Shown here one piece after another: positions 25,525-31,217 of a DNA stretch of 31,217 nt. The notes under the pieces are model-generated. The model was not told the DNA's origin and did no database searches. It saw only the letters and a program-made list of their open reading frames with translations. The position numbers and the translations under genes are program-made. Every line of letters starts with the position of its first letter. The first letter of the stretch is position 1. The DNA is from an uncultured Thalassospira sp. (GTDB lineage: Bacteria; Pseudomonadota; Alphaproteobacteria; Rhodospirillales_A; Thalassospiraceae). The stretch is from positions 1 to 31,217 of the forward strand of contig CAMPHD010000003.1 of NCBI GenBank assembly GCA_946885765.1, given 5' to 3'.

Positions 25525-25692
25525 TTACTTCGTCAGGATGAGCTTGTTATTTGACGTTAGACGCAGACGATATTCATCACCTTGATGAATGATGACAATT
25601 TCCCGGTCATTCCCCATCAGGTCTTCGACCTGCATTAATTTGACCGTGCCGGATTTTTCCGTCCCATACGGTCTGGATGCGATGTCAGGCAT
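25525..25692 (-). CDS. hmuP: Hemin uptake protein HemP/HmuP
   Basis: A 55-residue protein recognised by the HemP pattern: VEDLMGNDREIVIIHQGDEY then RLRLTSNNKLILTK to the end. HmuP in rhizobia and Bradyrhizobium acts as an activator needed for hmuR expression; in other bacteria its role is unsettled. AAGGAGT lies 5-11 bases before ATG 25692. It is the first gene of the heme cluster and sits right behind the putative iron-responsive operators. A 6-bp hairpin (TCGCGT 25507-25512 / ACGCGA 25519-25524) abuts its stop codon. Confidence 0.92.
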   Translation of the reverse strand: MPDIASRPYGTEKSGTVKLMQVEDLMGNDREIVIIHQGDEYRLRLTSNNKLILTK

Positions 25693-25708
25693 CGCAGACT
25701 CCTTAGTT

Positions 25709-25768
25709 TGACTTGACTGTTATTAATAATGACTTGCAACTCTATATTCTTCCTGCGAATGCAAGTCA
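25709..25768. promoter_or_regulatory. Repeated TGACTTG(C/A) motifs, putative iron/heme-responsive control region of hmuP
   Basis: TGACTTGA at 25709-25716, TGACTTGCA at 25730-25738 (21 bp later, two helical turns) and the inverted copy TGCAAGTCA at 25760-25768. Between the first two lies the A/T-rich palindromic TTATTAATAA (25720-25729). This is directly upstream of the hmuP start and is the only promoter-sized gap ahead of the heme genes. Fur, Irr or RirA binding is possible; none of their classical boxes matches well. Confidence 0.55.
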
Positions 25769-25801
25769 AGTTCATCAAGTGACAAATGTCACACCAAATG
25801 A

Positions 25802-25837
25802 AACACCCCGGCATGCGCTGTTTCATGCCGGGGTGTT
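25802..25837 (-). terminator. Terminator after the MFS transporter gene
   Basis: A 14-bp perfect stem AACACCCCGGCATG / CATGCCGGGGTGTT with an 8-base loop; the minus strand continues TTTCATTT. It lies 44 bases after the MFS stop and shields the heme promoter region. Confidence 0.85.
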
Positions 25838-25881
25838 GCCATGTCAATTGGGCTAGGACCCTGTATTTTATCAAAACGGGA

Positions 25882-27168
25882 TCAAGGGATGCTTTCTCCG
25901 CCAATCTTTGCGGCCGATCCCGCACGAAGGGCTGCAATCATCTGAATGCACACAATCGCAAACAGGAAGGACAAGGCCGCCTCCCAGTTGCCAAGCAGAT
26001 CATGCAGGGCCCCGAACAAAACCGGACCAACAGCCGCCAGCAAATAACCGACTGACTGGCACATCCCCGACAACCGCGCCGAGGTCTGCGGGTCCGCACC
26101 GCGGATCCCCACCAGCGTCAATGCGATACTGATCATGGCACCCTGTCCAAGCCCCATACAGAACGCCCAAAGATAGGGAAGCTCGGTCGTGGCAAAAACA
26201 AAGCCGGGAATACCGATCATCAACGGAACATGCAAAATCACCATCGCCAGTTTCTTGTTGGCGATTTTCGAATAGATCAGCGGTGCCGCAAACGCCGCCG
26301 GGATACCAAACACGTTAAAGATGGTCAGAAGGGTTGCGGCCTCACCCTCTGAAATACCGCTATCGATGAAGACCTTCGCGACCCAGGCCGTACCGGTATA
26401 AAACATAAGCGACTGGCACCCGAAAAACAGGGCAAGCCACCATGCCTCGACATTTTTCCACAACGAAACCTGCGTAACAGATACCGGTGCCGGACCCTTG
26501 TGGCGATAGCGCAACATTGGCAACCACAATAGGAAGGCAAGGGCGGCAAACACCGCCCAGATCCCCAATGAATACCGCCAATCACCATCCGCCGCATTTC
26601 GTATCGGTATTGCAACGAATGCCGCGACAGTCGCACCCGTCGACATGGTAAAGGTGTAAAGCGCTGTAATCAGGGCAACACGGGTCGGAAAACTGCGCCG
26701 CACCAGCGACGGTGTCAGCACATTCAAAACGGCAATCGCCGATCCAAGAATGATCGTGCCGACAATCATGATGCCATAGCTGCCGGTCGCGCGCAGGCCC
26801 TGCCCCACCGCGATAAACAGCAACATGGTCAGAAGCGTTGCCTCCAACCCGAACCGCTGCCCAAGGCGCGGCGCAAAGATCGATAGCACGCCAAAACTAA
26901 GAACCGGGATGGTCGTCAACAGACCAAGCTGCGTTCCCGAAAGCTGCAGATCAAGACCGACAATCTCGGCAAGCGGCCCCATGGCAACGATGCTGCCGCG
27001 CATGTTCGCAGCCAAAAGCAAAAGAGCCAGCAAAAAGCCGATATGCGGGCCAAGGTGACGAAATCCTCGCGCGGCAGGATCGGTGGATCGAGTGTTTTCA
27101 TTCTGCTGCGCCGGGGACACAGCAGACAAGGTTTCAGACGGTGCAACACCGCCCTGATTTTGGGTCAT
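25882..27168 (-). CDS. MFS transporter, CynX/NimT-like
   Basis: A 428-residue inner-membrane transporter of the major facilitator superfamily with about twelve hydrophobic spans after a polar 35-residue N-terminus. The first helix (IGFLLALLLLAANMRGSIVA), GPLAEIVGLDLQLSGTQLGL, and FGCQSLMFYTGTAWVAKVF resemble the CynX/NimT (cyanate/nitroimidazole) group, whose substrates are mostly unknown. GGAGT lies about 7 bases before the ATG. It follows the LysE-type exporter gene by 72 bases on the same strand and may be co-transcribed with it. The cargo cannot be inferred from context. Confidence 0.88.
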   Translation of the reverse strand: MTQNQGGVAPSETLSAVSPAQQNENTRSTDPAARGFRHLGPHIGFLLALLLLAANMRGSIVAMGPLAEIVGLDLQLSGTQLGLLTTIPVLSFGVLSIFAPRLGQRFGLEATLLTMLLFIAVGQGLRATGSYGIMIVGTIILGSAIAVLNVLTPSLVRRSFPTRVALITALYTFTMSTGATVAAFVAIPIRNAADGDWRYSLGIWAVFAALAFLLWLPMLRYRHKGPAPVSVTQVSLWKNVEAWWLALFFGCQSLMFYTGTAWVAKVFIDSGISEGEAATLLTIFNVFGIPAAFAAPLIYSKIANKKLAMVILHVPLMIGIPGFVFATTELPYLWAFCMGLGQGAMISIALTLVGIRGADPQTSARLSGMCQSVGYLLAAVGPVLFGALHDLLGNWEAALSFLFAIVCIQMIAALRAGSAAKIGGESIP

Positions 27169-27240
27169 CGGAATACTCCGGCGAAGGTGGTGGCGGGGAA
27201 AGCCTGAGTAACTTTGTTCTTTATGTATCAGAAAGATTGA

Positions 27241-27873
27241 TCAAATTGGCAAAATGCCAATCAAAACACGCATCGCAATCACGACAAACAATATTGCGAT
27301 AATGCGTACGATCCACATCGAATGTGCGCGCAACCATGGCAAAACCGCGCCATGCGACAAGCCAACAGCAACAAGGCAGTACCAGGCGGCATCAATCCCC
27401 GCAGCGGTGAAAGCCAGCAGAAACTTGCCACCCCATTCAAATTCCGGGGATACGAACTGACTGAACAGGGCAAGGAAAAACAGCGCAATCTTCGGGTTCA
27501 GAAACGCGATCATGAAACCATCGCGCGCCGCCTGCGTCATTGTATCAGCAACCTGCCCGCCCTGCTCGGACTCGAACCGTGCGCCTGATCCTGCCGCACG
27601 CCAGGCCCTGATCGCCAGATAGATCAGATAAAGCGCGCCAAGAACGCTGACGATATTGCGAAATGCCGGAACCGTCTGGAAAAGTATGCCAAGGCCGGTC
27701 ATGGTGATGACGGCATAAAAACCGACGCCCAATCCATGCGCCACCGCGCAGGCAAACCCAGCCTGACGGGATTGCCCGACGGAATAACGTAAAACAACCG
27801 CAAGGCTGGGACCGGGTGTCATCGCACCCAGAATGCAGATTGTCGCAACGGACAACCACGCGGCAAATGTCAT
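27241..27873 (-). CDS. LysE/RhtB family exporter
   Basis: A 210-residue inner-membrane protein with about six spans. The family signature GAMTPGPSLAVVLRYSVGQS (residues 16-35) is followed by GFACAVAHGLGVGFYAV, LGALYLIYLAIRAWRA and GFMIAFLNPKIALFFLALF. Members export amino acids such as lysine, homoserine or threonine, or other small polar compounds. AAGGGAAA lies 5 bases before the ATG. A possible operator, TTGAA (27944-27948) / TTCAA (27953-27957), lies about 70 bases upstream. No neighbouring regulator gene identifies the substrate. Confidence 0.9.
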   Translation of the reverse strand: MTFAAWLSVATICILGAMTPGPSLAVVLRYSVGQSRQAGFACAVAHGLGVGFYAVITMTGLGILFQTVPAFRNIVSVLGALYLIYLAIRAWRAAGSGARFESEQGGQVADTMTQAARDGFMIAFLNPKIALFFLALFSQFVSPEFEWGGKFLLAFTAAGIDAAWYCLVAVGLSHGAVLPWLRAHSMWIVRIIAILFVVIAMRVLIGILPI

Positions 27874-28172
27874 GACGTTTCCCTTGGTATCTTGGCGGTT
27901 TTGTTATCGCGCTTATGATCGCGCCATCAAGCTATCGGGATGTTTGAACCGTTTCAACGCAAATGATATTCCGGAATTTGATTGATCGACCCGGGAAACA
28001 CGTTCTGAATCAAGGCACTCCCGGATGCCTTTTTGTTACCTTATCTGCCGCATTCTTCCCTTAAAGCCGCCAAACCCCTTCCTTATTGCCCGATCAGACT
28101 GCTTTCATCGGTGGTTTATCCATTTCCCGGAATGCCGCCGCGACAAAACAAAATGGGAAGGACATGAGAGAG
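27874..28172. other. 299-base divergent intergenic region
   Basis: Lies between the LysE-type gene (-) and the glycine-zipper genes (+). It holds a short inverted repeat (TTGAA-N4-TTCAA at 27944-27957) and a terminator-like hairpin at 28012-28034. No coding frame with a ribosome site is convincing. Confidence 0.5.
28012..28034 (+). terminator. Orphan terminator-like hairpin
   Basis: AAGGCA (28012-28017) and TGCCTT (28026-28031) with an 8-base loop, running into TTTTT. No plus-strand gene lies upstream of it, so it would end a short transcript or act as an attenuator in the leader of the next gene. The stem is short (6 bp). Confidence 0.4.
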
Positions 28173-28406
28173 ATGCGACACACAGCCATTATATTGGCCG
28201 TTGCGAGCACATTGGGATTATCGGCCTGCAGCGGTTTGGGAGACAGGGATCAGAAAATGCTGAGCGGCGCCGCCATTGGCGCGGGCGTTGGCGTTGTTGG
28301 TACAGCCGTTACCGGCGGATGTATTTCCTGCGGTGCCGTAATCGGCGGGCTGGTCGGTACAGGTGCCGGTTACATCCTTCATGAAAATGAGGAGCGCCGG
28401 AAATGA
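28173..28406 (+). CDS. Small glycine-zipper lipoprotein
   Basis: A 77-residue protein with a lipoprotein signal: MRHTAIILAVASTLGLSAC, with lipobox LSAC giving Cys19 as the lipid-bearing residue. The mature part has a glycine-zipper segment (SGAAIGAGVGVVGTAVTGGC then ISCGAVIGGLVGTGAGYIL), which would insert in or lie against a membrane, and a charged HENEERRK end. Cys at the middle of the zipper is unusual. ATG 28173 is about 10 bases after AAGGA; ATG 28164, three codons earlier in frame, is almost on top of that site and less likely. It overlaps the next gene by ATGA. Confidence 0.78.
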   Translation: MRHTAIILAVASTLGLSACSGLGDRDQKMLSGAAIGAGVGVVGTAVTGGCISCGAVIGGLVGTGAGYILHENEERRK

Positions 28407-28999
28407 CACATTCAAAATGGACAAGGCACGTTATGGCGATTGCCATTTCGGTTGGAATTGCCGCACCTGTCGCAATTCCGGCAACCGCCTTTGCAGATCC
28501 ACCGTCCTGGGCACCTGCACACGGTTACCGGGCGAAACAACACCACAAGAATTATGACCGTGGTTATCGATCCGACATGTTTGTTTCGGATGGCAATTTC
28601 CTGCGATGCAACCGCGATGTGATTGGCGCACTGATCGGCGGCGGCGCAGGAACGGCTATCGGATCGACAATTGGTAAAGGCAGCGGTCGTGATGCCGCGA
28701 TGATTGGCGGTGCGATCCTTGGTCTTCTGGGTGGATACTCGGTCGGGCGAAGCCTTGATCAGGCAGATGCCGCCTGTACGGGGTATGCCCTTCAACAAAT
28801 TCCCGATGGACAGACGGCGCGCTGGATCAACCCGGAGTCGCAACGCGAGTTCGATATGACACCAACCCGAACCTGGCAAAATACGGCTGGCCGCTATTGC
28901 CGGGAATATACGGCAACAACGGTCATCGGCGGAAAGCAGCAGCAAAGCTATGGTACGGCCTGCATGCAACCTGACGGAAGCTGGCAGATCGTTTCCTGA
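28403..28999 (+). CDS. Glycine-zipper surface antigen-like envelope protein (17 kDa antigen type)
   Basis: A 198-residue exported protein. It has a signal peptide (HVMAIAISVGIAAPVAIPAT, cut near AFA-DPP) and a His/Tyr/Arg-rich linker. A glycine zipper follows at about 74-112 (VIGALIGGGAGTAIGSTIGK, then AAMIGGAILGLLGGYSVGRS). The C-terminal domain (about 118-198; GQTARWINPESQREFDMTPT, RYCREYTATTVIGGKQQQSY, GTACMQPDGSWQIV) is the pattern of rickettsial 17-kDa/RT0821 surface antigens. Paired cysteines suggest a periplasmic disulfide. It is translationally coupled to the upstream lipoprotein (4-base overlap), so the two probably act together in the outer envelope. A strong terminator follows. Confidence 0.85.
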   Translation: MTHSKWTRHVMAIAISVGIAAPVAIPATAFADPPSWAPAHGYRAKQHHKNYDRGYRSDMFVSDGNFLRCNRDVIGALIGGGAGTAIGSTIGKGSGRDAAMIGGAILGLLGGYSVGRSLDQADAACTGYALQQIPDGQTARWINPESQREFDMTPTRTWQNTAGRYCREYTATTVIGGKQQQSYGTACMQPDGSWQIVS

Positions 29000-29053
29000 T
29001 ACCGCCCGTCCGAAATACGACTTATGCGCGTAGCGATATCTTGATGCCTTTGC

Positions 29054-29082
29054 AAAGGACCCGAAAGTTTCGGGTCCTTTTT
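29054..29082 (+). terminator. Rho-independent terminator after the surface-antigen gene
   Basis: Stem AAAGGACCCG / CGGGTCCTTT with loop AAAGTTT, followed by TTTTT. It separates the glycine-zipper pair from the SCP2 gene group. Confidence 0.92.
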
Positions 29083-29167
29083 GCTGTCTGGAACCGCAAT
29101 CCTGCAGTTGATTATTTATCCAGATCAGTGACTTAATAGGAACCTAAATATCCCTATCGTAATTTGT

Positions 29168-29197
29168 TTTACGTTAACGTCACTTTACGTTACAGTG
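29168..29197. promoter_or_regulatory. TTTACGTTA repeat operator ahead of the SCP2 gene group
   Basis: TTTACGTTA occurs at 29168-29176 and 29184-29192 (16 bp apart). The first copy is part of a perfect palindrome ACGTTAACGT (29171-29180); the second sits in a gapped palindrome CACT...AGTG (29181-29197, 12 of 17 symmetric). It lies 46-75 bases before the SCP2 start. The pattern recalls TTTACGT-type sites of MerR-family acyl/branched-chain catabolism regulators (LiuR group); that likeness is from memory. Confidence 0.5.
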
Positions 29198-29242
29198 CTG
29201 ACATAATCAGAAAAACAACATCAGCTTCAGAGGGAGGCGTTC

Positions 29243-29539
29243 GTGGAGGATATCCTCGAATCCGTAAAACAGAAACTTCCGCAATTGCGCGGCCTTAATG
29301 CCGTGGTTGCCTTTGATTGCGGCGAAGACGGACATATCGTCATTGATGCTACCGGTCCGGAACCGGAAATCAGCGACGATGATATCAGCGACGCGGACTG
29401 CATCCTGAAAATCAAGAAAGCCAATCTGGAAAAGATGATTGCCGGCAAACTTGATCCGATGCTCGCCTTTACGATGGGCAAGCTCAAGATCAAGGGCTCC
29501 ATGGGAGTCGCGGCAAAACTTTCATCCATGCTGGATTGA
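29243..29539 (+). CDS. SCP2 sterol-carrier-like lipid-binding protein
   Basis: A 98-residue single SCP2 domain: GLNAVVAFDCGEDGHIVIDA (beta strands), DADCILKIKKANLEKMIAGK and LDPMLAFTMGKLKIKGSMGV followed by AAKLSSML. SCP2 domains hold fatty acyl chains, sterols or other hydrophobic ligands in a tunnel. There is no signal peptide, so it is cytoplasmic. The start is GTG 29243 with AGAGGGAGG about 6 bases upstream. The stop lies 24 bases before the preferred start of the next gene, and a FadL-type transporter follows, so it may receive lipids brought in by that system. Confidence 0.88.
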   Translation: MEDILESVKQKLPQLRGLNAVVAFDCGEDGHIVIDATGPEPEISDDDISDADCILKIKKANLEKMIAGKLDPMLAFTMGKLKIKGSMGVAAKLSSMLD

Positions 29540-29562
29540 TTTCTATCGTCAGGGGAACAGGG

Positions 29563-30234
29563 ATGCGGCACAGCTTTATCAAAAGCACCGTTCTTTGCAC
29601 TTTGGCCGCCGGCCTGATCGGAAGCCTTGGTGCAATCTCATCGGCACATGCCGACGAAACGCTGAATTACCAGGTCTTGAAAGATGGCGAACCCATCGGC
29701 TTTGAAACCGTCGAAATCACCGACACGCCCGATGGTTATACGGCCGCCATCACCACACGTACCGATGTGACGGTCCTTTTCCTTCAATTCCAGTATGGCC
29801 ATTCACGCCTTGAAAAATGGCGGAACGATCAGCTTGTGTCGGTTGATACTGACACAAATGATGACGGCTCGCCTTATACCTACAAGGCTGAATACGAAGG
29901 TGACTGTTTCGAGGTCGCCGGCAAGGGTGTTGCGAAACGCGATGCCTGTGACGGCGCATGGCCCCTTACGCTCTGGCGCGAGGACGTCACCACGAAAACA
30001 AGCCTTTACAGCGTAATCAATGCGGAACCTTACGCTGTGACAACCCGGAAAACCGGGACAGAAACACTTGCCATCAATAACCGGGAAATACCCGCCACAC
30101 ACTATGTCATGACCGGGGATGTCCAACGCGACCTCTGGTATGGCGAAGACGGCAGGCTTCTGAGAACAAGCTTCAAAAGAAAGGGTTACGACATCGACTT
30201 TATCCGGGTCGATGCCAAAGACCTTCAAAAATAA
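29563..30234 (+). CDS. Exported DUF6134/DUF3108-like protein
   Basis: A 223-residue protein with a signal peptide (MRHSFIKSTVLCTLAAGLIG through ISSAHA, cut before DETLNY). The mature part starts NYQVLKDGEPIGFETVEITD and is predicted all-beta, with alternating short strands such as GYTAAITTRTDVTVLFLQFQY, TYKAEYEGDCFEVAGKGV and a final FKRKGYDIDFIRVDA. It looks like the DUF6134/DUF3108 group of periplasmic proteins, whose role is not established; lipoprotein-carrier-like folds have been suggested for similar proteins. Two cysteines (ECDC-type spacing CFEV...DACDG) could pair. ATG 29563 follows AGGGGAACAGGG; an overlapping in-frame TTG at 29536 is possible but gives an atypical signal peptide. 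Confidence 0.78.
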   Translation: MRHSFIKSTVLCTLAAGLIGSLGAISSAHADETLNYQVLKDGEPIGFETVEITDTPDGYTAAITTRTDVTVLFLQFQYGHSRLEKWRNDQLVSVDTDTNDDGSPYTYKAEYEGDCFEVAGKGVAKRDACDGAWPLTLWREDVTTKTSLYSVINAEPYAVTTRKTGTETLAINNREIPATHYVMTGDVQRDLWYGEDGRLLRTSFKRKGYDIDFIRVDAKDLQK

Positions 30235-30288
30235 AAGCGGGCGCATAAAGCGCATTCTTCAAAACCGTTATGATCCAGGGAGATACCC

Positions 30289-31217
30289 ATGACGTCCAAA
30301 TTCAAGAAAGGCTGCCTGTGGGGGGCAGCTTCGGGAACAGCACTTATCTGCGCCCTTGCTGCAACCGGCAGTGCCAATGCATCGGGCTATCAAATTCGCG
30401 AGGTTAGCGGCACCCTTCAAGGGTCATCCTTTGCAGGAATGTCAACTGCAAGTACAGACGCATCGACGATATTTTACAACCCGGCAAATGTTGGCCAGTT
30501 CGATGAAACGAGTTACAGCGTAGGTGGCAGTCTTATCGTTCCACGATCAGAAATGAAGAACGGCTCAGCAACTGCAGTCGCAGGTCAGGACGTATCTCGT
30601 ACTGATTATGGTGATTTTGCTCAGGATGCGTTCGTTCCCAATGCTCACGCTGTCTGGAAGCTGAACGAGAACTTGAATTTCGGTGTTTCCATAACTGCGC
30701 CTTGGGGTTTGGTGACAGATTATGAAGATGATTTCTCAGGCCGTTTCTTTGGGACCACTTCCTCGATCAAAACAACCAATGTGAAGCCGGTAATTGCATA
30801 TCGATTTGATAATGGCTTGTCTGTTGGTGGCGGATTACAGCTCCAGTATATGGATGCAAGACTGGCTCGTGCTGTCGTAACCGGTGCCGGCACCGAAGGC
30901 AGCAGCGATGTGACCGGCAGTGACTTTGCTCCCGGATGGACTTTTGGCCTGAATTGGGACGTCACCCCGACCACCCGGATCGGAGTAGGCTACACGTCAG
31001 AAGTCAAACATGAGCTTGAAGGCGACATCAAATTCACAAATGCAGCCATCTTCCGTGATCAAACGGCTACCGCCAATGTGACGACACCAGAATTTGTCAA
31101 TTTCGGCATTGCTCAGGACTTGTCGGACAAATGGACGATCATGGCCGATGCCCAATGGACGAACTGGAACGCGCTGGACAATCTCACTTTCAACTATGGT
31201 GGTGATATTACACTGGC
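30289..31217 (+). CDS. FadL-type outer-membrane transporter for hydrophobic compounds, C-terminus outside window
   Basis: The first 309 codons of an OmpP1/FadL-family 14-strand barrel. It has a signal peptide (MTSKFKKGCLWGAASGTALI to GSANA), then the mature N-terminus SGYQIREVSGTLQGSSFAGM, which forms the plug hatch in FadL. STASTDASTIFYNPAN has the conserved NPA motif. Later come LNFGVSITAPWGLVTDYEDD, VKPVIAYRFDNGLSVGGGLQ and TRIGVGYTSEVKHELEGDIKF, typical of the family. GGGAG lies about 8 bases before the ATG. It is 54 bases after the DUF6134-like gene on the same strand. Cargo may be long-chain fatty acids, alkanes or aromatics. Confidence 0.92.
   Translation, partial: MTSKFKKGCLWGAASGTALICALAATGSANASGYQIREVSGTLQGSSFAGMSTASTDASTIFYNPANVGQFDETSYSVGGSLIVPRSEMKNGSATAVAGQDVSRTDYGDFAQDAFVPNAHAVWKLNENLNFGVSITAPWGLVTDYEDDFSGRFFGTTSSIKTTNVKPVIAYRFDNGLSVGGGLQLQYMDARLARAVVTGAGTEGSSDVTGSDFAPGWTFGLNWDVTPTTRIGVGYTSEVKHELEGDIKFTNAAIFRDQTATANVTTPEFVNFGIAQDLSDKWTIMADAQWTNWNALDNLTFNYGGDITL

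Noticed and set aside
30244..30256. GCGC-ATAAA-GCGC hairpin between the DUF6134-like gene and the FadL gene as a terminator
   Set aside because: Four-base stem without a T-tract; the genes are more likely co-transcribed.

Overview
This window looks like chromosomal DNA of a free-living, respiring alphaproteobacterium. The protein set (Tex, HmuPRSTUV, DUF1674, a globin-coupled chemoreceptor, HglS-type lysine catabolism) and the moderate GC codon use suggest a marine Rhodospirillales genome such as Thalassospira. That placement is inferred from protein character, not from a marker gene. I see no rRNA, tRNA, CRISPR array, prophage or insertion sequence.

Layout. At 1-1004 (-) is the 5' part of a WbpL/WecA-type glycosyl-1-phosphate transferase. 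At 1195-3327 (+) are rsmB and rpe. At 3505-6125 (+) is a YdeP-type molybdopterin oxidoreductase translationally coupled to a small winged-helix-like protein, with palindromes just upstream. At 6134-6394 (-) is a DUF1674/SDHAF4 succinate dehydrogenase assembly protein. At 6645-10532 (+) are tex, a small exported protein and sodB. At 10593-11131 (-) is a ParE/RelE-type toxin with a ribbon-helix-helix antitoxin.

From 11244 to 16510 (-), four catabolic genes (hglS, FAD amino-acid oxidase, class III aminotransferase, amaB) are read away from a divergent LysR regulator (16690-17607). Together they fit the lysine/pipecolate route: pipecolate to piperideine-6-carboxylate (FAD enzyme), to 2-aminoadipate (AmaB), to 2-oxoadipate (aminotransferase), to D-2-hydroxyglutarate (HglS). 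A terminator-like hairpin separates hglS from the rest.

At 17735-19441 (+) is a soluble chemoreceptor with an N-terminal protoglobin domain and a C-terminal CZB zinc-binding domain. It converges on a complete heme-uptake cluster, hmuP-R-S-T-U-V (25692 down to 19449, -). That cluster has repeated operator-like motifs upstream of hmuP, a tetranucleotide/homopolymer repeat ahead of hmuR and a 15-bp perfect hairpin ahead of hmuS. Next are a CynX/NimT-type MFS transporter and a LysE/RhtB exporter (-).

The right end (+) holds two overlapping glycine-zipper envelope genes, then a run of SCP2 lipid-binding protein, exported DUF6134/DUF3108-like protein and a FadL-type outer-membrane transporter cut by the window edge. 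A TTTACGTTA-repeat operator lies in front. This last trio is the least described gene group here and looks like a lipid or hydrophobic-compound uptake module.
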